Shown: positions 1 to 6,478, counted from the first letter of the stretch. The stretch is DNA of 9,054 bases from DASUPK01 sp036276255 (GCA_036276255.1 DASUPK010000034.1:1-9054), one strand, 5' to 3'. Translations and numbers: made by a program. Notes: a model not told the origin generated them from the sequence alone.

Positions 1-298
1 ATCTCATGTAGCCCGGCATGTCGGCGGACCACACGTAGTGGTCGAGCGCGACGACGCGCTCCGCGCCAAGTCGCTCGGCCGCGAACGAGTAATAGCCGTC
101 GTAAGCGCCGATGTCGAGCACCGTCTTGCCGTGCAGGTCGCCCAGCTCGAGTCGGTCGATCTCCGCCTCCAGCCAGTCGCTGCTCTTGGCTCCGGGGGTG
201 ACGACACCGTCACCGAGGTCGATCGAGTGCCACCAGAAGCCCACCTCCGCAACGCGGGACCGGAGGTCGGCGGCGCGTGTGGCGTTCGAGGCGGCCAC
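1..298 (-). CDS. Class I SAM-dependent methyltransferase (CmoB/mo5U34-like fold), 3' part beyond the window
   Basis: Reading leftwards from a GTG at 298, 99 open codons run off the window edge, so the C-terminal part is missing. Residues 20-36 contain WHSIDLGDGVVTPG, a segment typical of the DUF1698/CmoB-like methyltransferases. Residues 59-69 read TVLDIGAYDGY, a SAM-binding motif I with the conserved acidic and glycine residues, and D86 in VALDHY is the acidic residue expected at the end of strand 2 that binds the SAM ribose. The GTG lies 8 nt after the stop of the Wzt-type ATPase, so it is very probably the third gene of the glycan-export operon. No good Shine-Dalgarno is visible, and no ATG exists in frame before residue 94, so the GTG start is the best but not certain choice. 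In such clusters these enzymes usually methylate a sugar or glycan; a tRNA role is less likely here. The substrate is unknown. Confidence 0.8.
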   Translation of the reverse strand, partial: MAASNATRAADLRSRVAEVGFWWHSIDLGDGVVTPGAKSSDWLEAEIDRLELGDLHGKTVLDIGAYDGYYSFAAERLGAERVVALDHYVWSADMPGYMR

Positions 299-306
299 CC
301 CAGTGG

Positions 307-1602
307 TCAGTTGACCAGCGCGCGCGGGCCCGTGGCGCCACGAGCGTCGCCGTCGGAGGGGAGATCCTGGACTGACCAGTCGTGTTGGACCAGCACCGTT
401 CGCGGCCCCATCTGCTCGCGGCCGCTGCCGTAGAAGTCGCCTCCGGTCACGGTCAGGTCGGATGCCCGAGGAACCGCGTCGAGCATCTGCTGGTGCTCGT
501 CGGCCCAGACGCCGACGACGTACTGGCCGGCGGGAAGCGGGCAGCGGTCGATATGACAGCGGACCTCTCCCCGGGCCGAGACCTCGTGGAAGCGCGCCCC
601 CGCGGTCTCCGAGTAGAGGTTCATCAGAGGCTGCTGTTCCCCCTGACCGGTGACGGTGACGCCGAAGTTGACCCCGTTCATCGGCAACCCATCGGCCGTC
701 TCGAAGCTGGCGACGATGTCGAAATCGCCGCCGCTCGCCGGGCTGTCGATCACGTCGCCGCTCCGCTCGAGACGGAGATCGGTGAATCGAAGCCTGCCGT
801 CCCCGACCCGGTTCTCGCGGTCTCTGAGGCTCCGGCTGGACTCGGAGAGGATGTCGCCGGCGTAGGAATCGATCACATCCCCGGGGGTGCCCGTCGCGAC
901 GATCCGCCCACCCGAGAGCATCAGCGCCCGGTCGCACAGGGAGCGCACCGACGCGAGGTTGTGGCTGATGAAGACCACCGTGCGGCCCTCGTGGGCGGCT
1001 GACTCCATGCGCCCGAGGCACTTCTCCTGGAAGGCGATGTCGCCCACGGAGAGAACCTCGTCGATGATCAGGATCTCGGGCTGGAGATGGGCGGCGACGG
1101 AGAAGGCCAGCCTCATCTTCATGCCGCTCGAATAGCGCTTCACCGGCGTGTCGAGGAACGGACCGATGTCGGCGAACTCGACGATCTCCTCGAACCGGTT
1201 GATGATCTCCTGGCGCTTCATGTTGAGGATGGCGCCGTTCAGGAAGACGTTCTCCCGGCCTGTCAGCTCGGGATGGAAGCCGGTTCCCACCTCGAGCAGG
1301 GCACCGACCCGGCCTCGAAGCCGCGCCTCGCCCTCGGTCGGGGGTGTCACCTTGGAGAGGATCTTCAGCAGCGTGCTCTTGCCGGCGCCGTTGTGGCCGA
1401 TGATTCCGAGGGTCTCGCCGCGCTCGACCTCGAAGTCGATGTCCCGCAGCGCCCAGAACTCGCGGGTGGGAGGCCGGCGCCCGATCGTCTTGATCCGCTG
1501 GGTGATCGACTCGGTGAGCAGCTGATATCCGCCCGCCTGCGCCGCCCCGATATCGAAGCGCTTGCCCAGGCCCTTGACCTCGATGGCGAGATCGCGGCTC
1601 AT
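307..1602 (-). CDS. wzt: Polysaccharide ABC transporter ATP-binding protein, Wzt type with C-terminal glycan-recognition domain
   Basis: A 431-residue cytoplasmic ATPase that would power export of a lipid-linked polysaccharide through the adjacent permease. The nucleotide-binding domain shows Walker A GHNGAGKST (69-77), signature YSSGMKMRL (157-165), Walker B EILIIDE (176-182), D-loop SVGD and the switch histidine H214. The segment ALLEVGTGFHPELTGREN (101-118) is characteristic of the Wzt/TagH/RfbB export subfamily. From about residue 265 to 405 there is an extra domain (RLRFTDLRLERSG..., ending near GPRTVLVQHDW) matching a Wzt_C beta-sandwich. In E. coli O9a this domain recognises the modified non-reducing end of the glycan; plain teichoic acid TagH proteins lack it. 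The start ATG overlaps the permease stop as ATGA, which argues for translational coupling and for this start rather than any longer frame. The gene after it is a methyltransferase, consistent with a methylated cap, though that link is inferred. Confidence 0.93.
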   Translation of the reverse strand: MSRDLAIEVKGLGKRFDIGAAQAGGYQLLTESITQRIKTIGRRPPTREFWALRDIDFEVERGETLGIIGHNGAGKSTLLKILSKVTPPTEGEARLRGRVGALLEVGTGFHPELTGRENVFLNGAILNMKRQEIINRFEEIVEFADIGPFLDTPVKRYSSGMKMRLAFSVAAHLQPEILIIDEVLSVGDIAFQEKCLGRMESAAHEGRTVVFISHNLASVRSLCDRALMLSGGRIVATGTPGDVIDSYAGDILSESSRSLRDRENRVGDGRLRFTDLRLERSGDVIDSPASGGDFDIVASFETADGLPMNGVNFGVTVTGQGEQQPLMNLYSETAGARFHEVSARGEVRCHIDRCPLPAGQYVVGVWADEHQQMLDAVPRASDLTVTGGDFYGSGREQMGPRTVLVQHDWSVQDLPSDGDARGATGPRALVN

Positions 1603-2447
1603 ACGAAGTCGGCGAAGTAGTGCTCGGTTCGGCGAAAGTAGCTCAGCGAGACGGCCAGCAGGGTCAGGGCGACCGCGCTTGAAATCGCCACCTCGGTGAG
1701 GCCTGGCGCGGGCGTGTTGAAGATCGACCAGCGGATCCCGTCGAGCACCGAAGACATCGGGTTGACCGCGTAGAGGTACCGCCAGCCGCCGGAAATCACA
1801 CTCCCGGGATAGAACACCGGGGTGACGAAGAACAGCACCTGAACGAGCATCGGCATGACCAGCTGGACATCGCGGTACTTGACGTTGACCGCAGCGGCCA
1901 GCGAGCTGATCGCGAAGGTGGTGACGAGGCCGAGCAGGACGAAGGCGGGGACGAGGTAGACGTTCGAGGAGATCGTCTCTCCGTAGATCAAACCCACGAC
2001 GATCACCACGAAGAAGGCGATCACCAGGTCGATGATCAGGCTGAGCGCCTTGGCGACCGGGATCGCGATGCGCGGGAAGTAGACCTTCGAGATCAGGTCC
2101 GCGTCGATGACCAGGCTGTTCGCGCCGAGCATGACCGACTGGGAGAAGAAGAGCCAGGGAACCAAACCGGCCACCATGAACACGGCCGGGGGAAGTCCTT
2201 CGGTGGGCGTCTTGATGACGATGCCGAAGACGAGGGCGAAGATGAAGGCGAGGACGAGGGGTTGGAGCACCGCCCAGCTGATGCCGAAGAAGCTCTGCTT
2301 GTAGCGGATCTGCAGCTCCCGCTTGGTCAGGAAGTAGAGGAGGTCCCGGTACTCCCACAGTTCCCGACCGCTCGGCCAGCCCCAGCGCCGGGGTGCCTTG
2401 ATGATGGTCTCGGGGAGGGTCGGCACGGCTGTCTCGGGGGGATTCAC
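1599..2447 (-). CDS. wzm: Polysaccharide ABC transporter permease, Wzm/ABC-2 type
   Basis: A 282-residue inner-membrane subunit if translated from the GTG at 2447. The body is typical of ABC-2 polysaccharide exporters: a cytoplasmic coupling helix (ELWEYRDLLYFLTKRELQIRYKQ, about 29-51 in sequence order), then about six hydrophobic segments near residues 55-78, 90-108, 128-155, 163-188, 196-213 and 252-271, with the family segment VKYRDVQLVMPMLVQVLFF at about 189-207. It ends in the 4-nt overlap with the ATPase gene, its partner. An open frame extends upstream to an ATG at 2627, but that extension runs antisense through the fucose synthase gene and has no transporter features. GTG 2447 is preferred because a TACCGT hexamer ends 7 nt before it and the resulting length fits the family; GTG 2426 and GTG 2468 are alternatives. 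The transporter assignment is firm, the exact start is not. Confidence 0.92.
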   Translation of the reverse strand: MNPPETAVPTLPETIIKAPRRWGWPSGRELWEYRDLLYFLTKRELQIRYKQSFFGISWAVLQPLVLAFIFALVFGIVIKTPTEGLPPAVFMVAGLVPWLFFSQSVMLGANSLVIDADLISKVYFPRIAIPVAKALSLIIDLVIAFFVVIVVGLIYGETISSNVYLVPAFVLLGLVTTFAISSLAAAVNVKYRDVQLVMPMLVQVLFFVTPVFYPGSVISGGWRYLYAVNPMSSVLDGIRWSIFNTPAPGLTEVAISSAVALTLLAVSLSYFRRTEHYFADFV

Positions 2448-2460
2448 GCGTGGAACGGTA
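2445..2460 (-). promoter_or_regulatory. Putative leaderless promoter of the glycan-export operon
   Basis: On the minus strand, TACCGT (2460-2455) fits the minimal -10 pattern TANNNT and is followed by 7 nt and then GTG at 2447, so transcription would begin at or next to the start codon. No convincing -35 box is seen. It lies back to back with the fucose synthase -10, the two hexamers being 16 bp apart, so any -35 contact region would fall on the opposite promoter. The call is partly circular because it also helped choose the start codon. Confidence 0.4.
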
Positions 2461-2476
2461 GCGGCCACCGCATGGG

Positions 2477-2490
2477 TAGCCTGTTGGGCA
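2477..2490 (+). promoter_or_regulatory. Putative leaderless promoter of GDP-fucose synthase
   Basis: TAGCCT at 2477-2482 fits TANNNT and is followed by 7 nt and then the ATG at 2490. There is no Shine-Dalgarno sequence before this ATG. An in-frame ATG at 2472 would add six residues but would lie upstream of the predicted transcription start. No -35 element is evident. Confidence 0.4.
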
Positions 2491-3455
2491 TGACCCAGCC
2501 CGACTCCGCCTTCTGGGCGCAGAAGCGCGTCACCATCACCGGCGGCGGCGGGTTCCTCGGGCGCCCGACCGTCGCCCTGTTGCAGGGGCTCGGCGCCGAG
2601 GTGACGAGCAGTCGCTCGGCCGAACATGACCTGCGCGATCGCGCCGCCTGCTCCGACGCGCTACGGGGCGCCCAGGTGGTCATCCATCTGGCGGCCAACG
2701 TGGGGGGCATCGGCTACAACCGCCGCAACCCAGGCCCGCTCGCCCACGACAACCTGGCGATGGGGCTGAACGTCTTCGAGGCCTGTCGCGAGATCGGCAC
2801 CGAGAAGCTGGTCGCCGCCTGCTCGGTCTGCGCCTACCCCAAGTTCACGCCGGTGCCGTTCTCCGAGGACGACATCTGGGACGGGTATCCGGAGGAGTCG
2901 AACGCGCCCTACGGCCTGGCGAAGAAGATGCTGCTCGTGCTCAGCGACTCGTACCGCCGTCAGTATGGACTCGATTCCTGCGCGCCGGTGATGGCCAACC
3001 TCTACGGCCCGGGAGACAACTTCGACCTCGAGGACTCGCACGTGATCGCCGCCATGATCCACAAGTACGTGCTCGCCGCCGAGAGCGAAGATCCGGAGGT
3101 CGTCTTGTGGGGGACCGGAAAGCCCACCCGGGAGTTCCTCTACGTCGACGACGCCGCCCGGGCGCTCGTCCTCTGCGCCGAGCGCCTTGACGTCTCGGAT
3201 GCCGTGAACATCGGCACGGGGCAGGAGACCAGCATCCGCGATCTCGCGGGGATGATCTCCCAGATCGCTGGCTTCGACGGGAAGACGGTCTGGGACGACT
3301 CCCGCCCGGACGGGCAGCCCAAGCGCTACCTCGACGTGAGCCACGCCCGTGAGCTCGTCGGATTCGAGGCCGAGGTGCCACTTGCGGAGGGGCTCAAGCG
3401 GACGGTCGAGTCGTTCCGAGCTGTGGATCTGGCCGCGGCAGCCTCCTCGGCGTAG
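2490..3455 (+). CDS. fcl: GDP-L-fucose synthase (GDP-4-keto-6-deoxymannose 3,5-epimerase/4-reductase)
   Basis: A 321-residue extended short-chain dehydrogenase that converts GDP-4-keto-6-deoxy-D-mannose to GDP-L-fucose with NADPH in the cytoplasm, the last step of de novo GDP-fucose synthesis. The dinucleotide-binding loop is GGGGFLG (18-24). The active-site set is visible: S112 and C114 in SVCAYPKF, Y141 and K145 in YGLAKK, and H184 in EDSHVIAAMIHK. Each is exactly 5 higher than the E. coli GFS residues S107, C109, Y136, K140 and H179, which supports both the function and the alignment. The length equals the family norm. It is transcribed divergently from the glycan-export operon and probably supplies its sugar donor. 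The GDP-mannose 4,6-dehydratase that makes its substrate is not in the window. The start at 2490 was chosen over 2472 because the NAD-binding strand begins about 12 residues in and because of the upstream TAGCCT. Confidence 0.95.
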   Translation: MTQPDSAFWAQKRVTITGGGGFLGRPTVALLQGLGAEVTSSRSAEHDLRDRAACSDALRGAQVVIHLAANVGGIGYNRRNPGPLAHDNLAMGLNVFEACREIGTEKLVAACSVCAYPKFTPVPFSEDDIWDGYPEESNAPYGLAKKMLLVLSDSYRRQYGLDSCAPVMANLYGPGDNFDLEDSHVIAAMIHKYVLAAESEDPEVVLWGTGKPTREFLYVDDAARALVLCAERLDVSDAVNIGTGQETSIRDLAGMISQIAGFDGKTVWDDSRPDGQPKRYLDVSHARELVGFEAEVPLAEGLKRTVESFRAVDLAAAASSA

Positions 3456-3461
3456 CCCCGC

Positions 3462-4169
3462 ATGGCTGACAGCCTGTCCGCCCTGGCTGCCGAGGTCACC
3501 CACTGCACCCGCTGCCCGCGGCTGGTCGAGTGGCGGGAGCGGAGCGCGGAGGAGCGGCCCCGGCGATATCGCGGCGAGCGCTACTGGGCGCGGCCGCTGC
3601 CCGGGTTCGGTGACCCGGAGGCGCCGATCGTCATCGTCGGGCTGGCGCCCGCGGCTCACGGCGGGAATCGGACGGGCCGGATCTTCACCGGCGACCGCTC
3701 GGGTGACTGGCTCTATGCCGCCCTGCATCGGGCCGGGCTCGCCAACCAGCCGACCTCGGTGAGCGTCGATGACGGACTGCGTCTGCGGCGTACCTACGTC
3801 ACCGCCGTCAACCGCTGCCCGCCTCCGCAGAATCGCCCGACGACCGAGGAGCGCGACAACTGCCTGCCGTATCTGGTGCGCGAGCTGCGGCTGCTGCGCG
3901 CCGCCCGGGTGATCGTGGCGCTCGGGTCGTACGCCTGGACCGGGTCGCTGCTCACCCTGACCGAGCTTGGCGCCGAGGCGCCGCCCCCGCGCCCCCGATT
4001 CGGCCATGGCGCGGAGGCTCGGCTGGCGACGCCGGAAGGAAGCCGGGGCCGGGAGTGGTCGATACTCGGCTGCTTCCACCCATCCCAGCAGAACACCTTC
4101 ACCGGCAAGCTGACCGAGCCGATGCTGGACTCGGTCTTCGCCCGCGCGAGCGAGCTCGCGTCCGACTGA
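3462..4169 (+). CDS. udgB: Uracil-DNA glycosylase, family 5 (UDGb), iron-sulfur type
   Basis: A 235-residue base-excision repair enzyme that removes uracil and, in characterised family members, other deaminated bases from DNA. Motif A is GLAPAAHGGNRTGRIF (60-75), the family 5 form that lacks the polar catalytic Asp/Asn of other uracil-DNA glycosylases. Motif B is HPSQQNTFTG (206-215 region, H206). Four cysteines, C15 and C18 (CTRC), C119 (VNRCPPPQNRPT) and C134 (RDNC), are placed as expected for the 4Fe-4S cluster of families 4 and 5. The ATG is 6 nt after the fucose synthase stop with no Shine-Dalgarno and no well-placed -10, so co-transcription with fcl and reinitiation are likely. The functional link to fcl is probably only positional. 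Length is within the usual range. Confidence 0.93.
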   Translation: MADSLSALAAEVTHCTRCPRLVEWRERSAEERPRRYRGERYWARPLPGFGDPEAPIVIVGLAPAAHGGNRTGRIFTGDRSGDWLYAALHRAGLANQPTSVSVDDGLRLRRTYVTAVNRCPPPQNRPTTEERDNCLPYLVRELRLLRAARVIVALGSYAWTGSLLTLTELGAEAPPPRPRFGHGAEARLATPEGSRGREWSILGCFHPSQQNTFTGKLTEPMLDSVFARASELASD

Positions 4170-4175
4170 GCCAGC

Positions 4176-4188
4176 GATACTTGCCCCA
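4176..4188 (+). promoter_or_regulatory. Putative leaderless promoter of pgsA
   Basis: GATACT at 4176-4181 matches five of six bases of TATAAT-type TATACT and ends 6 nt before the pgsA ATG at 4188, placing +1 on the start codon. It sits in the 18-nt gap after the UDGb stop. No -35 box is recognisable in the end of the UDGb gene. Confidence 0.45.
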
Positions 4189-4745
4189 TGTTCCAGCTAA
4201 ACCTGCCGAACGCGCTGACGGTCTTGCGGATCCTGCTGGTGCCGGTCGTGGTCGTCGCGCTACTGGACGCGACGCCCAATGGGGATGCAATCGCCGCCGG
4301 GGTCTTCGCGCTGGCGGCCTTCACGGACACGCTCGACGGCTACATAGCCCGCCGGCGGGGTGCGGTCACCACGTTCGGCAAGCTGATGGACCCGATCGCG
4401 GACAAGCTGCTGGTGGCGGCGTCGCTGATCGCGCTGGTCTCCCTCAACAGGCTCGATGCATGGATCGCGATGGTGATCATCGCGCGGGAGTTCGCGGTCA
4501 CCGGCCTGCGGATGGTCGCCGCCGAGCAGGGGGTGATAATCCAGGCGAGCTGGCTCGGCAAGGTTAAGACCATTCTGCAGATCGCGGCGATCATCTGCCT
4601 GATCGCCGTCAACCCCGCGCCGCTCGGCGTCAACCTGCTGGTCTACGCCGCGGTCGCGGCCACCGTGATCAGCGGAGTCGACTACTTCTTTGGCTTCAGG
4701 CGGATGCTGTCCAAACAGGGGCGCACTCAGGCTGACCGCGCCTGA
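4188..4745 (+). CDS. pgsA: CDP-diacylglycerol--glycerol-3-phosphate 3-phosphatidyltransferase
   Basis: A 185-residue integral membrane enzyme that makes phosphatidylglycerol phosphate from CDP-diacylglycerol and glycerol 3-phosphate, the committed step to phosphatidylglycerol and cardiolipin. The CDP-alcohol phosphotransferase signature is complete: D47, D50, G51, A54, R55, G64, D68 and D72, in DTLDGYIARRRG followed by GKLMDPIAD. These aspartates bind the metal ions. Hydrophobic segments lie near residues 10-27, 34-46, 72-86, 90-110, 128-142 and 146-168, and the opening NLPNALTVLRILLVP is typical of PgsA. No Shine-Dalgarno precedes the ATG; a GATACT hexamer 6 nt upstream suggests a leaderless message. 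Its last 19 nt overlap the end of a convergent methyltransferase gene. Another CDP-alcohol transferase specificity (for instance phosphatidylinositol phosphate synthase) is possible but the overall sequence reads as PgsA. Confidence 0.92.
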   Translation: MFQLNLPNALTVLRILLVPVVVVALLDATPNGDAIAAGVFALAAFTDTLDGYIARRRGAVTTFGKLMDPIADKLLVAASLIALVSLNRLDAWIAMVIIAREFAVTGLRMVAAEQGVIIQASWLGKVKTILQIAAIICLIAVNPAPLGVNLLVYAAVAATVISGVDYFFGFRRMLSKQGRTQADRA

Positions 4746-4746
4746 G
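4726..4746. terminator. Inverted repeat at overlapping convergent gene ends, possible bidirectional terminator
   Basis: CTCAGGC (4726-4732) and GCCTGAG (4740-4746) form a perfect 7-bp stem with a 7-nt loop. The pgsA stop TGA (4743-4745) is in the right arm and the opposing methyltransferase stop (TCA, 4727-4729 on the plus strand) is in the left arm. There is no T tract on either side, so it is not a classic intrinsic terminator. High-GC bacteria often use such U-less hairpins between convergent genes, but termination here is inferred. Confidence 0.4.
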
Positions 4747-5368
4747 CGGGCTCGGGCTGCTTGAAGATCACGCCTATCCCGCCCCACTGGCCATACCCTC
4801 GATCGTCGTCCGGGTCGCTGAACTCGGCCGTTTCGTGTAGCGGAGCGAGCTCGCGCCAGAGCTGATCTACCTCGCAAAGAGGCTGGGCCTCGTGTTCGAG
4901 TATGTCGTGGAACGCGATCAGTCCACCCTCCGCGACCAGAGGCTCATAGAGCTGCCAGTCGCGCTTCACCCCGTCATAGGAGTGATCGCCGTCGATCAGC
5001 AGGAAGTCGATTGACCTGCCGGCGAGCAGGCCCTCGACGCGGCCAACTGTCTTCGGATCCTGTGAATCGCGGCGCAGTGTGTGGAGTTCCTGGCCGGGCA
5101 GCGCATATTTCCGAAACCGCCGAGCGTCGCGCCACGAGTATCCGCCTCCGAACATGCCGCGTGGAAGGTCGATGCTGACGATCACGGCCTCCGGATCGGC
5201 GACCTGGCACCAGGCGAAGAGGGTTCCGCCGTTGAGACTCCCGATCTCCACCACCGTTCGCGGGCGGCGCTCGCGCACCAGCGCGACCAGAGGCTCGAGC
5301 TCGGGGACCTTCTGGTAGGCGCCGCGGCGAATGGCTTCTCTGGCGAGCTCTTTGTCAGGCCCTGTCAT
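4727..5368 (-). CDS. Class I SAM-dependent methyltransferase, Methyltransf_24/CmcI-like
   Basis: A 213-residue soluble protein. Motif I is TVVEIGSLNGGTLFAW (38-53), the strand-2 acid is D67 in VSIDLP, and the hallmark FLLIDGDHSYDGVKRDW (122-138) followed by EGGLIAFHD (147-155) is shared by the Methyltransf_24 and CmcI/rhamnosyl O-methyltransferase groups, where D126/D128 and nearby His residues bind a divalent metal and the substrate hydroxyl. The insert GMFGGGYSWRDARRF (71-85) is a distinctive loop whose role I cannot assign. The start ATG overlaps the mptA stop as ATGA, so it is translated as the second gene of that operon. A longer in-frame reading reaches 6223 but is only the out-of-frame shadow of mptA. 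Substrate unknown: a sugar, glycolipid or small metabolite O-methylation is plausible. Pairing with a pterin enzyme does not by itself show a pterin role. Confidence 0.88.
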   Translation of the reverse strand: MTGPDKELAREAIRRGAYQKVPELEPLVALVRERRPRTVVEIGSLNGGTLFAWCQVADPEAVIVSIDLPRGMFGGGYSWRDARRFRKYALPGQELHTLRRDSQDPKTVGRVEGLLAGRSIDFLLIDGDHSYDGVKRDWQLYEPLVAEGGLIAFHDILEHEAQPLCEVDQLWRELAPLHETAEFSDPDDDRGYGQWGGIGVIFKQPEPAQARSA

Positions 5369-6399
5369 CCGCCCCGTGCCGGGGTGCCGGGCGCTTCCAA
5401 CCACTCGCGCATCGTCGTGTGATGACGGGAGTGGGTGCCGCTCTCCAGCTCGCCGACGATCTCCGAGAGCAGGCCGTAGCGCTCGGCGACCACGTTGTGG
5501 CGGTGGATCGTCTCGAGGTTCTCCTGGCGGGCGTGGACGAAGGCGCCGTCCCGGAGCTTGGGGAAGGTCTCGGTCACCTGGCGGATCATCTCGCGGACGC
5601 AGTCCTCGACGAAGCGGGGGTTGGCGTGGGCCTTCTCGACCACCGCGCGCTCGTCGGCTCGCTTCATCAGCTCGTAGATCTCGCTGGACATGGAGGTTTC
5701 GACGATTCGCAGGAGACGGCGCGCGTCGATGTCCAGGCCGGCGCCCTCGGGGGTGCCGATGTAGAGGGTGCCGATGCCGCGCTGGTTGTGGGTGGCGAGG
5801 GGGACGGCCTCGACGATGCGGTCGATGTCCTCGGGGCCGAAGCCCTCCTCGACGAGCCGCTCGCGCGCGCCGTCCTCGACCAGGCCCTGGGCGCAGGGGC
5901 AGGCGGTCATCCCCTGCGCTTCGACGCCGATCAGGGTCCTGGTGCCGCGGTCGGACGCGACGGCGGTGCCGAAGAGGGTGTAGAGCTCCTGGGTGGGGAG
6001 GCCGGAGACCGGGGCCGGGACGATCTCGGGATAGCGGGCCGCGATCTTGACCTCGGCGCGCATGCCGTCCTGCCGCTCGCGGACCTGCTCGGCGATTTGG
6101 GCGGCGAGGCCTTCGGCGCGGAGGGCTTCGCTGAGGACGACGGTGTCGATGGCCTCGTTGACGACCTCCTCGAAGCGGGACATGTGGACGCCGGCCTGCT
6201 CCGGGTTGAGGTCGACGAAGCACTCGAGGTCGGCGTGGTAGAGCGACTCGTCGGTCGGCTCCCCGCCGTTCTGAGACGCGCAGACGCGGATGATCTTCTC
6301 GACGCCGACGACGCCCACCCGGGAGAGGCTGACCCTGGTTGCCGGGGTCTCGGCCTGGGCATCGCGGCTCGGGGTGACGGTCGGGATGGAGTCGGTCAT
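5365..6399 (-). CDS. mptA: GTP cyclohydrolase of the MptA/FolE2 family
   Basis: A 344-residue cytoplasmic enzyme of the COG1469 (DUF198) family. Bacterial FolE2 converts GTP to 7,8-dihydroneopterin triphosphate for folate, while archaeal MptA yields 7,8-dihydroneopterin 2',3'-cyclic phosphate for methanopterin. Visible landmarks are SLSRVGVVGVEKIIRV (24-39), HMSRFEEVVNEAI (72-84), GMTACPCAQG (163-172) with C167 and C169, THNQRGIGTL (203-212) with H204, and a conserved C-terminal HARQENLETIHRH (289-301). The GMTACPCAQ and THNQRG forms resemble archaeal MptA more than the bacterial FolE2 pattern (SLCPCSK, AHNQR), judged from memory of the families. No Shine-Dalgarno is present; CATACT ends 6 nt before the ATG. 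The gene is divergent from rpoD and coupled to a downstream methyltransferase. Family membership is firm; which product it makes is uncertain. Confidence 0.93.
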   Translation of the reverse strand: MTDSIPTVTPSRDAQAETPATRVSLSRVGVVGVEKIIRVCASQNGGEPTDESLYHADLECFVDLNPEQAGVHMSRFEEVVNEAIDTVVLSEALRAEGLAAQIAEQVRERQDGMRAEVKIAARYPEIVPAPVSGLPTQELYTLFGTAVASDRGTRTLIGVEAQGMTACPCAQGLVEDGARERLVEEGFGPEDIDRIVEAVPLATHNQRGIGTLYIGTPEGAGLDIDARRLLRIVETSMSSEIYELMKRADERAVVEKAHANPRFVEDCVREMIRQVTETFPKLRDGAFVHARQENLETIHRHNVVAERYGLLSEIVGELESGTHSRHHTTMREWLEAPGTPARGG

Positions 6400-6411
6400 T
6401 CGTTCAGTATG
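6400..6411 (-). promoter_or_regulatory. Putative leaderless promoter of mptA
   Basis: On the minus strand CATACT (6411-6406) matches five of six bases of TATACT, followed by 6 nt and then the ATG at 6399. A TTCAAA (6437-6432 on the minus strand) is a 4/6 match to TTGACA but at a 20-nt spacing, longer than usual, so a -35 is not claimed. Confidence 0.45.
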
Positions 6412-6430
6412 CCGAGCCGATGTCGCTGGG

Positions 6431-6450
6431 GTTTGAAATTTCCTGAAAAG
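6431..6450. other. AT-rich patch with an 8-bp palindrome in the mptA-rpoD divergent region
   Basis: Twelve of the 20 bases here are A or T, in a very GC-rich surrounding, and GAAATTTC (6435-6442) is a perfect palindrome. It lies between the outward-facing mptA and rpoD -10 elements. It could act as an UP-like element or as an operator half, but one short palindrome is weak evidence. Apart from this and the promoters, I see nothing else in the 152-bp gap (6400-6551). Confidence 0.25.
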
Positions 6451-6478
6451 TGGGTCGAATAGCAGCGCAGGCCGGCCC

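Noticed and set aside
382..1620. Plus-strand open frames antisense to the Wzt-type ATPase
   Set aside because: No domains, biased composition, and fully covered by a confidently identified gene on the other strand.
1603..2358. Upstream in-frame extension of the Wzt-type ATPase to 683 residues
   Set aside because: The extra residues are an out-of-frame reading of the permease gene. The ATGA overlap start at 1602 gives a normal Wzt length.
2448..2627. N-terminal extension of the permease to an ATG at 2627
   Set aside because: It runs antisense through the N-terminal coding region of fcl and adds only low-complexity sequence not seen in Wzm proteins.
2661..4079. A 472-codon open frame on the minus strand opposite fcl and the UDGb gene
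   Set aside because: It is antisense to two well-supported enzymes, rich in Arg/Gly/Pro and shows no recognisable domain.
5369..6223. Upstream extension of the CmcI-like methyltransferase to 498 residues, as a fusion protein
   Set aside because: The extension is the Arg/Pro-rich shadow of mptA in another frame; ATG 5368 gives a complete methyltransferase.
5419..6462. A 347-codon open frame on the plus strand antisense to mptA
   Set aside because: Its translation is low-complexity (Gly/Asp/Val/Leu-rich) with no motif. Long antisense frames are expected in high-GC DNA, and the minus strand carries a clear MptA/FolE2 protein.
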